A DNA stretch of 64,000 bases. It comes from Typhlomys cinereus (Eukaryota; Chordata; Mammalia; Rodentia; Platacanthomyidae). This document shows, piece after piece, positions 10,741 to 23,162 of the stretch. Numbering within the stretch: the stretch's first letter is position 1; each line of letters begins with the position of its first letter. Made by a program: the position numbers and the translations under genes. The notes beneath the pieces were generated by a model. That model was not told where the DNA came from. It saw nothing but the letters and a program-made list of their open reading frames with translations, and made no database searches. The DNA is taken from positions 137,515 to 201,514 of the forward strand of contig JALPQD010000392.1 of NCBI GenBank assembly GCA_023101885.1, given 5' to 3'.

Positions 10741-11329
10741 CAGGAGTTAGATCTCAAACTTAAACAGTTATGAGTTGATATCTTTTCCTTGATAATCGGT
10801 ATCTTGAAAAACACATTCGAAGACCTTTAGAAAGCAGGCTCTGTCCAGTCTTCTAGGTCCCACTAACTACTCCTCTACACATTTTTATTCACCTCTCCAG
10901 TGCACCCCAATTTAAGGAAATGTGTCCAACTCTGCCCTAATGAAAGGAAGGACCCATTTATGTATCTTTCAAAGTAGGAGGGTTGCATAAATTTGCGTGA
11001 TTAGAGAAGCAAAAAAAGGAAAACCTTTGTGCTGTTACTGAAACTCTACCACTGAGAAATAATTCTTTCGTACGAAATACTTGGGGTTGGGGCTAATCAG
11101 CGAAGTAGGGGTGCAGAATGTCAGTTTCTGGTGTGAGAGTAGCTTGGAGGTCTAGAGATAAAGTTCCCACAGATCTTTGACCCCCCCAAGATAAATGCAT
11201 TAGTGTTTGAAACTGATAGAAGTGGCTGTTATTCCAGTTATGTGTGGCTCTCGAATAGACTTTTGGGGGCTAGATTTCCATAGTGAGTGGGGGATTACTT
11301 GGTGCTCTGTCACAGAGCCGTCTTTCCTT
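10741..11329. other. Unique sequence, nothing recognised
   Basis: No gene and no named repeat is visible. Confidence 0.5.
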
Positions 11330-11450
11330 TTTTGCATACATGTATGCATTTTAATGCACATGTATGTACAAGTGCTCAACACATATGTGCCTATGCAGGG
11401 GGCAGCAAAGTAGATACTGGGCGTCTTCCTTAATTGCTCTCCAATGAATG
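11330..11450 (-). mobile_element. SINE tail fragment (B3/B4 type), reverse
   Basis: GT/AT-rich lead, CTCAACACATATGTGCC, then ATACTGGGCGTCTTCCTTAA and TTGCTCTCCAATG match the tail-side half of a reversed B4. The head is missing. Confidence 0.45.
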
Positions 11451-11484
11451 GAAGTGAACTCTTAAGAGGTAAAGTTACGAGTGG

Positions 11485-11550
11485 TCACTGGAGTCTGGCT
11501 CAGGGGATAAAGGTGCTTGCTTGCTGCATAAGACTGAAAATTATTTATTA
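11485..11550 (+). mobile_element. ID/B3-like SINE head, target of a younger SINE
   Basis: GAGTCTGGCTCAGGGGATAA followed by AGGTGCTTGCTTGCTGCATA is a SINE head with a box A relic. It runs into the target site of the young SINE that follows. Confidence 0.5.
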
Positions 11551-11840
11551 TATATATATTTATTATTATTTTTTATTCATTCAATTGTGTGTGTGTGCGC
11601 GTGTGTATATGTGTGTGTATGTGTGTCTGTGTGTAGAACCACGAACAAATTCGGGAACCACCATAGACCACTTCCACCTCCTTGTTTACTCTGCTCCGGG
11701 ATTCACAGGCTCCGCCCCACCAGGACCAGAAACGCAGGCCACCCCTGCTTCCGCCCGTCTATATGTGGGGTCTAAGATCTGAATTCAGGACTTTCCGCCT
11801 GCAAGGCAGAGGTTTAACCCCTGAGCCACCTCTCCAGCCC
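11551..11840 (-). mobile_element. Young B2-superfamily SINE, reverse, with exact 17-bp TSD
   Basis: The target-site duplication CTGAAAATTATTTATTA is exact at 11534-11550 and 11841-11857. In its own sense the element has a tRNA-like head (GGTGGCTCAGGGGTTAAAC), a body and a tail of (CA)n followed by an AATAA-rich run. It shares the body with the copies at 34518-34811 and 57378-57689, including the tail junction ACACAATTGAATAAAA. Mobilisation would depend on an L1 machinery supplied elsewhere. Confidence 0.92.
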
Positions 11841-11914
11841 CTGAAAATTATTTATTACAGCAGTGTTTCTCAATGGACCCCACAGCTCACTTGATTGGCT
11901 AGTCTAGCCGGCCA

Positions 11915-12324
11915 GCTTCCATAGTTGTTCTGCATGTTGTTGATAAATTCACAACAAAATGGCTTATAGGAACAAGGGATTTTATACTGATTTGGGATAG
12001 TCCGATTACAGTTCTTAGTCCAGCTCAACAGGATAATTCATAGCAATACCAGGCGCCAAGGGAACTGGCTATACTATATCCACAGGTCTGCTGAGAGATG
12101 CTTAAATCTCACTTGCCAGATGGCATGCCTATCCAAGTATACAAAGTATGCCAAACTATTGAATCAGTTCCCTCCGTCTTATCTGCCTGCCCAGGGAATA
12201 ACCCCGCCCATCATGAGCTTGGATGTTCCCTATCAATTAGACTAACTCCTGTGGGCTTGTGTAGGGCTCAGATGTGCTCAAAGCTCAGCCTGCAGTTGTC
12301 AAGTGTACACTTTTATCTATCACA
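11915..12324 (-). mobile_element. Solo LTR, 430-bp family, copy 3, reverse
   Basis: Reversed copy: GATAAATTCACAACAAAATG, GGCTTATAGGAACAAGGGAT, CAGTTCTTAGTCCAGCTC, then CCGCCCATCATGAGCTTGG. The palindrome has decayed (GCCAGATGGCATGCCTATCC). The ends are worn; the right end is TATCACA. It is more diverged than most copies. Confidence 0.65.
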
Positions 12325-12329
12325 TCATC

Positions 12330-12483
12330 TTGTCTGGGATTCCCTGTCTCTGCCTCCCGAGTGTTAGGATTACAGGCAGTTACCATGCCTGCCTGCCTCT
12401 TCTGTGGATTCTGGGATCTTGAACTCCAGACCACATGCCTTCTATAGCACTAGCCTTATCCACTGAGCCATCCTCCTGGCCCA
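12330..12483 (-). mobile_element. B4-type SINE fragment, reverse
   Basis: A B1-like part (CTGTCTCTGCCTCCCGAGTG, TTAGGATTACAGGC) is joined to a tRNA-like head (CTTATCCACTGAGCCATCC). That fusion is the mark of B4. Confidence 0.7.
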
Positions 12484-13164
12484 CAGGGGCTTTCTTAAGC
12501 TACCTTGTGTTGATTGTAGCTGGTTTTAAAAGACGTCAGACTTGAGGGCAGGCAGAAGAGACAGCTGAAGGCAGTCATTTCTGAACCTTCTTCTTACCTT
12601 CTTGTTCACACAGATCCCAAGCTGGAACTCACAGGGGTCATAGCATAAATAAGTCATGAATGGGGCTAAATTCATTCAACGACAAAGCAAGTACCAGGCT
12701 GTTTTTAAACACAAAGTGACTTGGGTCACACGGCTGACTTTAGCAGCAAGAGCACATACAGACTGTTCTCGGGAAACCACTCACAGCTGTCATCATTCAT
12801 TCCAGCCCCTCCCGGAAAATTCCACACAGCACATATGTCTCAGATAGCTCCCACCCTGCGTGGTCCTGATGCTCATCCCCCAGGGAATAAGTTGACCGAA
12901 TTCAATGACGTAGTTCGTGCCAAGCTGTTTCAAACTTAGACTTTCCTTGTTAAGGGGAGGATTATCTATTGCCACAACTTTGGCATTTAGAAGCTTCTCT
13001 ATGGCCCATTACAACACAGCCTCATTCATCTTTTGCTTGGTGATTGTTCCTCTTTGTGCTTTTCTTTCTTATGTATAGGGTTGGCCTGGACCCAAACTGG
13101 GGAGTAGAAGATGGGTACTTTCTTTTGTTCTTTCTCTTCATACCTTTCATCTGCTTTCAGTTGT
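12484..13164. other. Unique sequence, nothing recognised
   Basis: No gene or repeat family recognised. Confidence 0.5.
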
Positions 13165-13540
13165 TTATAATGTGTGCAGTGTATGTATGTGTACATGTGT
13201 GTGGATTCCTTGGGTTGATGTCAGGAGTCTTTCTTCTCAGTTACTCTCCACCTTATTCTTTAAGTCATGTTCTCCCACTGAACTTGGAACTTCACCGATT
13301 CGTTTAGATTAGTTGACCAGTGTCTTCCAATGGTTCTATTCCAATGGTTCTATCTCGGCTTTCCTGGTACTGGATTGTGTATGGACCTTTTTTTTTTTTT
13401 CTGTTTCACATTTATTCTTTTTTTTTTTTTTATTTCTACTCATACAAGCATGCACCTTTTTATGTGGGTGCTCGGGATCAAAGTCAGGTCCTCATGACCA
13501 CACAGCAAGCACGTGACTGACTGAACCATCTCCCTAACCC
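13165..13540 (-). mobile_element. B4 SINE, reverse, with T tracts
   Basis: GGGTTGATGTCAGGAGTCTT, CTCAGTTACTCTCCACC, CTTGGAACTTCACCG, two T-rich interruptions near 13389-13430, then TATGTGGGTGCTCGGGATCA and the head CTGAACCATCTCCCTAACCC. Confidence 0.75.
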
Positions 13541-13545
13541 TTACT

Positions 13546-15444
13546 TTTTTATCAAAAGAAAAGGGGAGAGAAAGAAAGGACAGGATAGAGATGAATGCTT
13601 TTAAGCATGTAAGTAGAGTGGCAAGATAATTTATTGCCCCATATAGGACATGTTTAAGCATGAAAGAGGCATGATTAAATACTCATATGAGGGCAACAGG
13701 TTCCTGTGTTAAATACCTAGTTCCCAGTTCATAACAGTGTTTGGGAGGCAGGACTTAGCTGGAGGAGTAGGTAATGGGGGGAGGGAGTGGTAAGTAGGTA
13801 GGAAGAGGACTATGGATCTCTAGACATGTGAGTTTAGGTCAGTCCTTCCCATTTAAGTTGTTTGTCAGGAATGTGGACACAGTGATGCGAAAGCACTTAG
13901 CACTGGCATATTGTGGAGGAGGAGGTGGGGATGGGGGTTCCTCGCAGAAGGACGGGCACAGACAATGGCTGGGAAGAGAAGCTTTAAAAAAAATGTCAAG
14001 GACACTGCTGTGGGTATAAGGAAAGAAGGTGAGAGCCGGGGGTTAGAGCAAGTGGGTCCTGTAACCCCCCTGGCAGGACTTCAGGTTCCACGTGGGATGA
14101 GAAATCAGGGAAGTAGTATGGTAGTTACAGTTGTGTGGCATCTGGAGGGCTGAGCAGAGTGGAAGGATCCCCAGGAAGAGAAGATGCTGGTGTCTGCAGA
14201 CTTGGGGGCCATGGAGGAGGCTGCTGAAGCTCACTTTGAGGTTCTTCACAAGACCACCAAGGCTGGGAGAGGTCCCTAGAGCATCCCTTGGTGCATTTCA
14301 AGCAGAGGAGAAAAATTGTTCTATTTTCCTCATGGAAAGATGCCGTGATGGCAATCAGTGAGATACACCTTATTAAAGGGGGATAGAGGGGAAGTTGAGT
14401 CGCACAGTTAATTGCTGCATTAGATAAAAGGTTTGGAAGGGTTGGACCAAGACTATCCCAGCAGGACTAAGAAGAGGGGATACCTATGAATACTTATGGT
14501 GTAAGAGAGAGGTGTTAGAGAAGAAGATCAGAATAGTCTTTTTTGAGTGTTCTAAGGTCTGGGAGATACAAAAATCCCATTTATGTAAAGCTCTGGCTTA
14601 TGCAAATTAATGGACAGTTTCCAACATATCCACAATTAGAAAGAAGGCATTTCTTTCTACGTTGGACCCGGAATTTAAATTCATACCATATATGTGCAGC
14701 ACAGTCATTTTTTTGTTGCCTCTGTGCACCATGCTAAGCACTTTATGCAATGACATTTCAGTAGACATAAGGCGTCTTTATCGGGGTGCCCTATCAAGGG
14801 GTCATCTTGGAGGTCTGTTCATAATCTTACTGTGGTCGTGCTGCTGGACATCGTTGTAGACTTTTCTATCCCACGCAAGAAGAATTATTTTCTAAAAGTC
14901 TGGCTGCAAATGAGATTAAAGAAATGAGTCTCTCTGCTTTTGGTCCCTGATTTAATTTTTGCCTTAAATTGGAAATATCTACTTTGCCTTGTTCCCATGA
15001 CTTAGCTTCCAGTCATGTTAGCTGATTCAGAAAGTCAGGTCAGCGCGCAAAGGACAGGATGTCCTCCATCGAGAATGTGCGAGGTGATGGTGTGGAGACT
15101 TACAACCTGTGGAACCCCTGGGCTGCAGCTTTGTGTTTCTCTGGGATCGCTGGTCTTCTGGCTTCGAGTCTTTCTTTCTCCCTCCTCTACTCTCACAACG
15201 TAGCTTTTTGGTTCAGCTGGGCTCTGTCTTCTCTTTGAATTCTTCCTCCTCGGGCTAGCCATCCCTCCTACAGTCCTGGATTCCTGGTACTTACATCCAA
15301 CTATAACACACATTACTTTCTGCTGCTGCTTCCACTTCTCTGTGATCTCTTGAAGTATTGGCACTATTCCTACTCTGAGCATAGGATCTAGATGATAAGT
15401 AGGTATCATTTGCTTAGTAGTTGAATGATGACTGGTTCCAAGGA
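13546..15444. other. Unique sequence with possible MIR relic
   Basis: Mostly unassigned. Near 14725-14775, CATGCTAAGCACTTTATGCA resembles the 3' core of MIR/L2-type repeats. The 176-aa minus-strand open frame reaching into this interval begins in the reversed (GT)n tract at 15455 and is not credible as a gene. Confidence 0.45.
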
Positions 15445-15452
15445 TTGAAACA

Positions 15453-15454
<2 letters not shown>

Positions 15455-15499
<45 letters not shown>

Positions 15500-15745
15500 C
15501 GCACGCAGAAATGTGTATAAGAGTGCACTCAAGTGTATGCACATGTGGAGACCTGAGAGTGACATCAGGAATCATTCTGCATCTTGTTGCTTTGCTCTAG
15601 GATTTCCTAGGCCCTGTCTTTCGGGGCTAGAATTACAGATGGCCGCCATTTCTGTCCAGTATTTTTATGTGGGATGTGGGGATCTGAACTCAGGTCCTTT
15701 TTGCTTGGGAGGCAAAGGTTTTAATCCCGAGCCCTTTCCCCAGCC
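15455..15745 (-). mobile_element. B2-superfamily SINE with (GT)n tail, reverse
   Basis: Reversed tail (GT)n at 15455-15493 passes into GTGCGCGCACGCACGC. Then come GTGACATCAGGAATCATTC, ACAGATGGCCGCCATTTC, TGAACTCAGGTCC and the worn head TTAATCCCGAGCCC. The flanks TTGAAACAAT and CTGAAATATT may be a decayed target duplication. This belongs to the older subfamily. Confidence 0.82.
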
Positions 15746-16039
15746 CTGAAATATTTCCTAGAAAGCAACGTTAGAACCCTCATCTTGATTTTCTTGGTGC
15801 AGCTTTGGTTGAGTATATTCATATGGGGGAGCACGTGACTGCTGGCATGTGAGTGCCTGAGATTGGCTTATTATTTTATGGGTCATGTGGACCGACATCT
15901 ACTGATGCATCCTCGGCGATACAAGCAGCACCAACAACTAACCTCAGCCAGCCACCGAGTCCCACGTTGAAGACTCCATTTGCCTACCAGCACCAAGCTC
16001 TCCCTCCTTGCCAGCCAACTCTGCGTCTGGTGAAAGGGT

Positions 16040-16150
16040 CACATCCTGGTTTCATATCCACCTGGTATTTTTGCTTGGGATCTGGGGATCCGAACTCAGG
16101 TTCTTTTGCTTGCTGGACCAAGACTTTAATCCCCGAACCATCTCCCCAGC
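16040..16150 (-). mobile_element. B2-superfamily SINE, head half only, reverse
   Basis: TTTTTGCTTGGGATCTGGGG, ATCCGAACTCAGGTTCTTT and AATCCCCGAACCATCTCCCC are the reversed head half. The tail half is not recognisable to the left. Confidence 0.7.
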
Positions 16151-16376
16151 TTTCTCCCAATGGACTTTTGAGGACAGCTGCTTTGCTTTGTCCTCCTGAA
16201 GCTGTGAGAGCAAAGCAAGGGGATGATGTTTAGATGGTGCTTCTATTACTTAACGAGGAGGAAGACCACGGCTTCCAGGGTGAGCAGCTCCAGGTCACTT
16301 TTCTTCCTGTGCTTAGGACATGAGGCTTCAGGTTGCCTGGGAGTTCGGAGACCAGTGTAGTCAGGAATTTGACACC

Positions 16377-16801
16377 TGCTGCACTTTGCCTGCGAAGTTG
16401 CTGATAAATGACCACCAAATGGCTTTTAAAGGAACAAGGAGTTTATTTTCTTACTGATAGTCTGGTTACAGTTCTTAATCCAGCTTGACGGGAGAGCACG
16501 CACCAACACCAGGGCTGAGGGAACTGGCCACACTATCTCTACATAACTGCTGAGAGAGGGACAATCCTTACTTGCCAGACCAGCATGTCTGGCCAAGTGT
16601 ACACAAGGATGACAACTCTCTCAACCAGCTCTCTGTATTTTATTGTAGGGCCTAGTTCCACCCCCCATGCTGGGTCTTCCTCATCAGCTAGACAATCTCC
16701 TGCGGGTTTGCTCTGGTCTTAACTCAACCACTAATTCTCTACAAATGTGTCTAGAGCTCAAACCCTCCACTGTCAAGTTGAAACCTGTGCCTAACTAGGA
16801 T
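16377..16801 (-). mobile_element. Solo LTR, 430-bp family, copy 4, reverse
   Basis: Reversed copy flanked by an exact GACACC on both sides (16371-16376 and 16802-16807), which fits a short LTR-type target duplication. The palindrome GCCAGAC-CAGCAT-GTCTGGC is intact at 16574-16593. AAGGAACAAGGAGTTTATTT near the left end holds the reversed polyadenylation region. Confidence 0.78.
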
Positions 16802-16807
16802 GACACC

Positions 16808-18309
16808 CCAGAGGAACCTCTATAGGATCCCTTTCTCAGTATCTTTCTTCTCCTTCAGTTTTAAATTTCCAAACTTGAATCTCTGCATACACATATGCAT
16901 TTATACCAACCATTTTCAATAGACTCTCACAAAGCAGAAGCAGAAAGAAGAATATTACAGCCTGTTTGTTCTTTTTAAATCTGATTTGGGGAATGTAAAA
17001 GGCCAGTCTACAAGTAGACTTTATCTAGATTTCCATCTGCCACATCTTATGCATTGTTAAAAAAAGATCGTAATTTAATTTCAAAAGAAAACACTCCTTG
17101 AATTCCATTAGTGGACATTGAACTCACCTGTGTCTTTTGTCTCACCGGCCTTTTGTTGATACTAGGAGGATTATGTCATTTCTTCGCATATCAGGGAATA
17201 AACTTCCCAGCTTCCATATCTGCTCCAGCCAACACTCTTGAGGTTGGAACTCCCTGACTAAACACAAAAGGGTCCAGTGTCCTGAGATTCCACAGATGCC
17301 TGTTAGATGACCTGGATATCCAGAGACTGAAAGCACTCCATCCACAAAAAGGGCTTTTCCTCCCCGGTGCCCCACCCCCATGGTCTCCCACCACAGCTAC
17401 AAGCTAAAGGAGCAGGGGTGGGAGGAGCCCTCCTCAGACAGCGCACCTGACTGTAATCTTTTCTGCTTCAACTAATTGCTCTTTGCGGTGGCAAGAGGTT
17501 GAGGGACAGGGGAAGGGGCGGAGACTCCTCTAGCGAACAAGGAAAAGTATCAAACCACAAAATGATTTCATACGGCCGATTGTTCCATTGCGGGGAGCCA
17601 ACATCTTACATTAATTTTCAGTTGCAGGAAATATAGCTCCAGACAAAGAAACACATTCCTAACAAGGCACAGGAATTAATCTTCCAAATGTCCCTAATGC
17701 AAATGTGGGCAGAGAGTTTCAAGTTGTTTCAGAGAGACTTTTATAGATGTCTAAAAATTACTCAACTTGTGAACTTTTTAGGAGCATTAGTGTTCTTAGA
17801 AGAGGAAACTCCCTGTTTTTTTTTAATAACCATCAAGGTTTTAATGATGCCTTTATGTGGATGACTATTTGTATAATGTCTGTCTCATGAGTTAGACTGC
17901 AGTCACATGACAGAGAAAGGAACTTGGTTTATGTTTGATCTGCACTGTACCCTCTGTCTGTACTTAGCAGGATGTCTGCGCATGTCAATAAATCTTGTTG
18001 GTTACATGTATGGATAAAAGCCCAAGACAAGTCTTTCTGTGTTTGTAATACTATCTTGGTGGCAGATGATCCACAGTAGAATGGGAAAAAAGAAAGGGTT
18101 GTATAACAGCCACTGAAATTTATTGTTTATTGAGTGATTTTTTAAAATAGAAATATTTTTGCATGTAAGTGACCATGACGATTATTAGCGGCACCTGAAT
18201 TAGGATTAGCAGGAAGATTAGTTAGTGGGACAGTGGTCGGGACCTGGGGTGATTACACTGTGAGGGTGTCTAAGTGAGTCTCTCTATTCCACAGCTTCCT
18301 TGTTGGATG
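16808..18309. other. Unique sequence, possible conserved non-coding stretch
   Basis: No repeat recognised over about 1.5 kb. 17440-17720 has balanced composition and homeodomain-type words (TAATTGC, TTAATTTTC, TTAATC), which is compatible with, but does not show, a conserved non-coding element. No coding frame is supported. Confidence 0.4.
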
Positions 18310-18440
18310 TTTCTTGTTCCCAGTTCACAGATGGGAAAACCAAACAGAGACATATGAATACAATTCATAAAATCCGTAGCTAAGAAGTATCAGTGCTGGG
18401 ACTAAATCGAAAACATCTGTAGTCCATCTTCCCTCCCCTT
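18310..18440 (+). repeat. MIR fragment
   Basis: CAGTTCACAGATGGGAAAAC, then AAACAGAGAC, CGTAGCTAAGAAGTATCAG and GCTGGGACTAAATCGAAAAC follow the MIR core (ACAGATGAGGAAAC ... GAGCTGGGATTCGAAC) in order. Confidence 0.65.
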
Positions 18441-19139
18441 GACTCCTTCTTCTCCCTCTCTTCCCTTTGCTTCTTTCTTCTCTTTTCTTGCTCCTTCCCT
18501 TTCCTTCCATAGTGAGTGGGTGACCTGACCCTCTATCTACCCAGGTATCTTCTACTTGATTTTAACTTCCCCGTGAGATGAGAGAGTTAAAATCTTGATT
18601 TCCCAGCATCCTTTGACTCAAGAATAACCCTATGACACAGCTACAAGCTGTCTCTTGCTTGTAGCTCTCTCCTGGTGCACAGTTCTTCTTCCTTAGCTTT
18701 GAATAATCTCCATTTGAACAGAAAACTCATGGATTTAGGAGAAAGAATATGTTTACTCATCTGGATTTTGAGTTAATCTGGCAATATTTCTCAAAGTTAA
18801 TTACCTTGGTGCATTCATTCATTCATCGATATTAGGAATCTTGCATGCTTCAGAGCTGTGTTTCTTAGACTGCTGTCTTGTTGGCAATTGAAAGGAGACT
18901 TGTGATTTCCAGAGACAGGATGGGATGGGGAGAAGATGGGCTAAGATTATTAAGATTCATTCACAACTTTAAAATGTAAAATAGTTGCGGTCGTCACAGA
19001 GATTCCATTCCATTTTCAAACATTGTTTTTGCTAATGTTCACTTAACTCAACTAGCATGTTTTCACCTCATTTTCACTTCACCGTTTATTCTTGCTGAAG
19101 CTCCGTTTCCCACCACTGTCTTGCGGCTGTCTACCTATG
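18441..19139. other. Unique sequence
   Basis: Includes a C/T-rich patch near 18425-18510. Nothing else recognised. Confidence 0.5.
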
Positions 19140-19290
19140 ATTCCCCCTCCCCCACCTCTCTGATACAGGATGTCACATGACCCAGGCTGACCTCCAGCTT
19201 GCTAAGTAGTCAAGGATGATTTTGTCTGCTGGATGCTACCGCCTCCATCTCCCAAGTGCTGAGATTACAGACACGTGCTACCATGGCTGC
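19140..19290 (-). mobile_element. B1 SINE (7SL-derived), reverse
   Basis: CCCAGGCTGACCTCCAGCTT, CGCCTCCATCTCCCAAGTGC, TGAGATTACAGACACGTGC is a reversed B1. The 5' end (in its own sense) abuts the (CTTT)n tract to the right. Confidence 0.8.
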
Positions 19291-19369
<79 letters not shown>

Positions 19370-19370
19370 T
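19291..19370. repeat. (CTTT)20 microsatellite
   Basis: Twenty uninterrupted CTTT units (80 bp). Since the next element is a reversed B1, this is best explained as that B1's A-rich tail turned into (AAAG)n. Confidence 0.95.
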
Positions 19371-19496
19371 TCCCCACTCTGTAGCTCAGGCTAGCCTGAG
19401 CTATGTCAACTCATCTACTATCCAATTTGCAGCAGCCCTCCTGCCTCCACTCCCCCTCCAGTGCTGAGACCATAGGCGTGCACCACCATATCCAAT
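19371..19496 (-). mobile_element. B1 SINE, reverse, with (AAAG)n tail
   Basis: TCTGTAGCTCAGGCTAGCCT, CCTGCCTCCACTCCCCCTCC, AGTGCTGAGACCATAGGCG and TGCACCACCAT is a reversed B1. Its tail is the microsatellite to the left. Confidence 0.82.
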
Positions 19497-19797
19497 TTAG
19501 AATTCTCATTAATACATCAGTGGCTAAGAAAGGATTTACGGAGCATAATGTTAGCGATGAAAATAACTGTGTAATTACTACATCTCCAAACAATGTTACA
19601 GACATAAACAAGGAATGGGACTCAAGTGTAAATGTGAATACAGATGCTCTGGGATCGCTGGATCTGTCTGTTAATGTGATTCATGTTGACAGTCCCTCCC
19701 CTCATACTCTCTCTGTATGCTCAGGGACAATCAAAATGGATTTCAGAGGGTACACTTAACCAGGACTGAATTACAGGCAAGTTAGTCTGACTTTTAA

Positions 19798-19827
19798 AAT
19801 GAATGAATGAATGAATGAATGAATGAA
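19798..19827. repeat. (AATG)n microsatellite
   Basis: Seven or so AATG units, uninterrupted. Confidence 0.9.
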
Positions 19828-22800
19828 CGCATATCTGAAATTTTAGGTCCCATTACTCTCCAGCAGTCAGACTACTTATGAGTTTGAAATTTTGTTAGGT
19901 TAGAACCCCAAACCTAACAATATTTTTCCTTTTTTTTTTTAAAGCAAGGCTAATGATCTGACTGCTAAGTCCTTGCTTTTCCCCAAAGCAAGAAGGATAA
20001 TACTTTTGGATGCAAATTTGGTAAGTTAGTTAAGTCACCAAGAAGCAAAAGCTCTTGAAGTACCTTACGAATTCATGTTCTTGGAAACAAAACGTTGCCT
20101 GGCCACACTATGGCTAAGAGAAATCTAAGAAGATCCTTGAGTTTATCGAAAAGTATCGTGTCCTAAAAGAATCCAGGGTGACGCCTTGGCGGGGTTCCTT
20201 CATTCAGTGACACCTTTTGACTTTGGTTAGTGGCAGTACATCGAGAGAGAGGTTGTTCAGGCTTCCTTGATAGTGACTCTATTGATATTTAGTGTGTTAA
20301 TTTACCTTTTCTCTTTAAACAGGCTACTTATGAGATTGTTCTAGTAAGTGTTCAAGGGCCTGCAGCAGAAGAAGGGTTTTGGCTGGCAGTTATTCCATGA
20401 TTCAAGGGTAGGCTGCGAAAAGTGACTGAATAGGGAATAGGACGAAACATTACCTTGCAGATCCAGGAGCCCTGCCTGATTCAGAGAGGGGGCCAGAAAG
20501 CACTCCAAGAAACCGTGCAACATGGCGGCCCTAACACTTTGCCCCCTGCTCTAGATTCAGGGTCAAAATGGTGAAAATCCCAAGTCCCGACAATGACAGC
20601 CACAGAGTACATGTCTTCTCTAGCTCTGTTATTAACCAGGTGGGGAGTAATACTGAGCATCTACTTTTTGGCACGGGTACATGCTAGCTCTTGAAGGGAA
20701 TGTGCTCTTACAATTTCTTTTTCAAATGAAAACCGTGAAATGTTTCTCCCACCAGAACACTACAATACCCCTGGGCGGGGGCGGGATGCTGTAAGTGGCT
20801 TGCTCAAGTGGTCTATCTCAGCATTACACACTTCAGTTTCAAAATGCCGTGACTTTTTAGTGCTCAGAGAGGATTAGATAAGATGCTAGGATGACTTAAG
20901 AAAGCCAAGGAAGAACAAACACTTTCATTGCCAAGACTGATGCCTCCCAGTGTCTAAGGATTTTCTTCATTTGTCAAAGAGAATCATTGATGAAACATCA
21001 TTGGTTAGACATCAAAACCATGCAGAAAGTCTGTAACATTCTATAGAGCAAGCACTTTTGAGAATAAAAGGCCATAAAACAGGCTGGGTAGGAATTCGTT
21101 CACTGGCATCTCCCAAGTTGAAAAAATGCAATTCTTAGCTTTTGGATAAAATATGTTTATTGATAAATATCTAAAAGTACTAAATATTTATTAGCATTTT
21201 CCTCTAACACATGTAAACTCAAATATGTGTAAATAAAATGCACACAATTTTCTTCTTACTTTTTTGTCTAAATGAAAAGGTAATATTAAAACATATTTTT
21301 TTGCAAACTGATTCTTTATTACCCCAAAATATGGCACAGGCAACTTTCAAAGTCAACAGGTATATAAATTATTTTTTCTTAGTTTTGCATGTGGATCAGT
21401 ATACGTCTGTGTTGCAAGCATGTATACAAAAGGATATTCTAGGCAGAAATTACAAAAACTACTGGCTCAAGGTCCATGCTATGCTGAGGAACCTCAGAAA
21501 AATAAAAAGGACTCATTCTACAGAATGACTGTCCAAAGAAAAGCCCAAGTGTTGTGAAATGCATGAGGTGCATAGGATTCTTTTCTTGGACCCAGGTCAC
21601 TATATTTTTGTACCCTCCAACTTCTGCAGCTGTGCCCACACTCGTTTTTTAAGGAAAGAAAACCTATATCCCACTGCATTTTGTGAGGATAGCAGAAGTG
21701 GACATTTCCATTGCTTAGCATTCAACATTTCTTTAGAAAATTTCTTATACAGCATCTATTTCTTGAAACTTCCCACCTTCCAAGCCATTGCTATTTCTCC
21801 TCTCACTTCTGACTTCCCCTCCCCACTTTGCCCAAAGCCTTTCTATCTCACTCTATTTTTAGACAGCACAATTTAGTTCTTCTTTCCTGGCATCTGTCCT
21901 TTAACTTGCGTCTCTCTGACTAAATATTTAATATTGCCATTAGTATGTCATTGTGTTATGAAAGCAAACAGAAGTCTCTCCAGTTGCCAGAATCCAGAGA
22001 AAGAAATTTTGTGAATGACAATGCATGTGATGTAAGGTAGAATCAAGTGGAACAAGACCATGGTCATCTTCTAGAATTCTGGCTTGAAGGACTAGTGTCT
22101 GGTACTATTCATAAATTTGTTTTTTAAATTCTCCTCTAGCTATATTTGGAGTGCATTAGCCATGATGCACATCAGTGATTGAAGAGAAGAATAGAATATG
22201 AAAGGAATAAAATATAAGGAGAAGCCAAGACTGTGGTTATAGAAAGGAAAAAGATAGATTCCATGTTGATTCTGAAATACTTATCTTAGCTCTCTACTGA
22301 GTGATCCATTAAGTATCAATCAGTGATAACTTCTCAGATAATGCTGCAACATAAAAATACTCAAAAATCATGACTCCTAACAATAACCTTTTATTTCTCC
22401 TAAGTATGGGGTTATGGGCCATCTGGGGGTGAGCTGATGTTACCTGCTCATGGTTGAGTTTACTCCAGGATCCAGGTGTCTCTTTTTGATACCAGCAGCC
22501 ACATAGAGGATATCTACTTTGCCTAGTGACGGCAGGAAGCATGGGGAAATGAAGACCAGCCATGCACACTCATTTACAACCTCTTATTTCATAACAGTGG
22601 TTCACTTACCTAAACAGAATGCACAGCGAAGCCAACACCAAATAGTGGGTAACTGCACTTTACCTACTATAGTGGGAAGTTTGGCTTAATTATCTAGCAA
22701 AAGACATGGGGTGTTCATCCTTAAGTGGGGAGAGTGAAGAATTGAGAGGAATAACTCGGTATACCTTATCCAGACAACTAGAAACATGAACCATAATTCA

Positions 22801-23160
22801 GAAGAGACAAATTCACAGTAGGTAGAGGAAACTTGTTGGGTGTGATTGACAAGTGTGCATAAGGGGGCTACTGAATGTCACGGCTGGTGCTGGAACCTTA
22901 GATTATGCCCCCAGTGAAGAGCTGGGAGAGGATACTGAGCCTGAGAAGAAAATAGGGAGGCTGGTGTCACAAGTATTAAAAAGTTTCAAATAATCAAAAG
23001 CTCTATGAAGATACCAAATCGTTCTAACCATGGCATCTCAGGGTTTTACCCCTTACTTTCTTTCTCAATCTAACAAGGGAACTTGGACTAGAGACGCAGT
23101 TCAGTGGTCAGAGTCCTTGTTAGCATGCACGATGCCCTCGGGTCAGTCCTTAGAAGTGGC
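19828..23160. other. 3.3 kb of mostly unique sequence
   Basis: No gene is supported. 20640-20840 loosely follows the MIR order (TTCAAATGAAAACCGTGAAA, GTAAGTGGCTTGCTCAAGTG) and may be a MIR relic. 21120-21420 is AT-rich. Small open frames around 21238-21876 overlap on both strands and show no family signature. Confidence 0.45.
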
Positions 23161-23162
23161 CA

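Noticed and set aside
15035..15565. 176-aa minus-strand open frame
   Set aside because: It starts within the SINE body and runs through the (CA) reading of the tail; the rest is random in composition and no family is seen.
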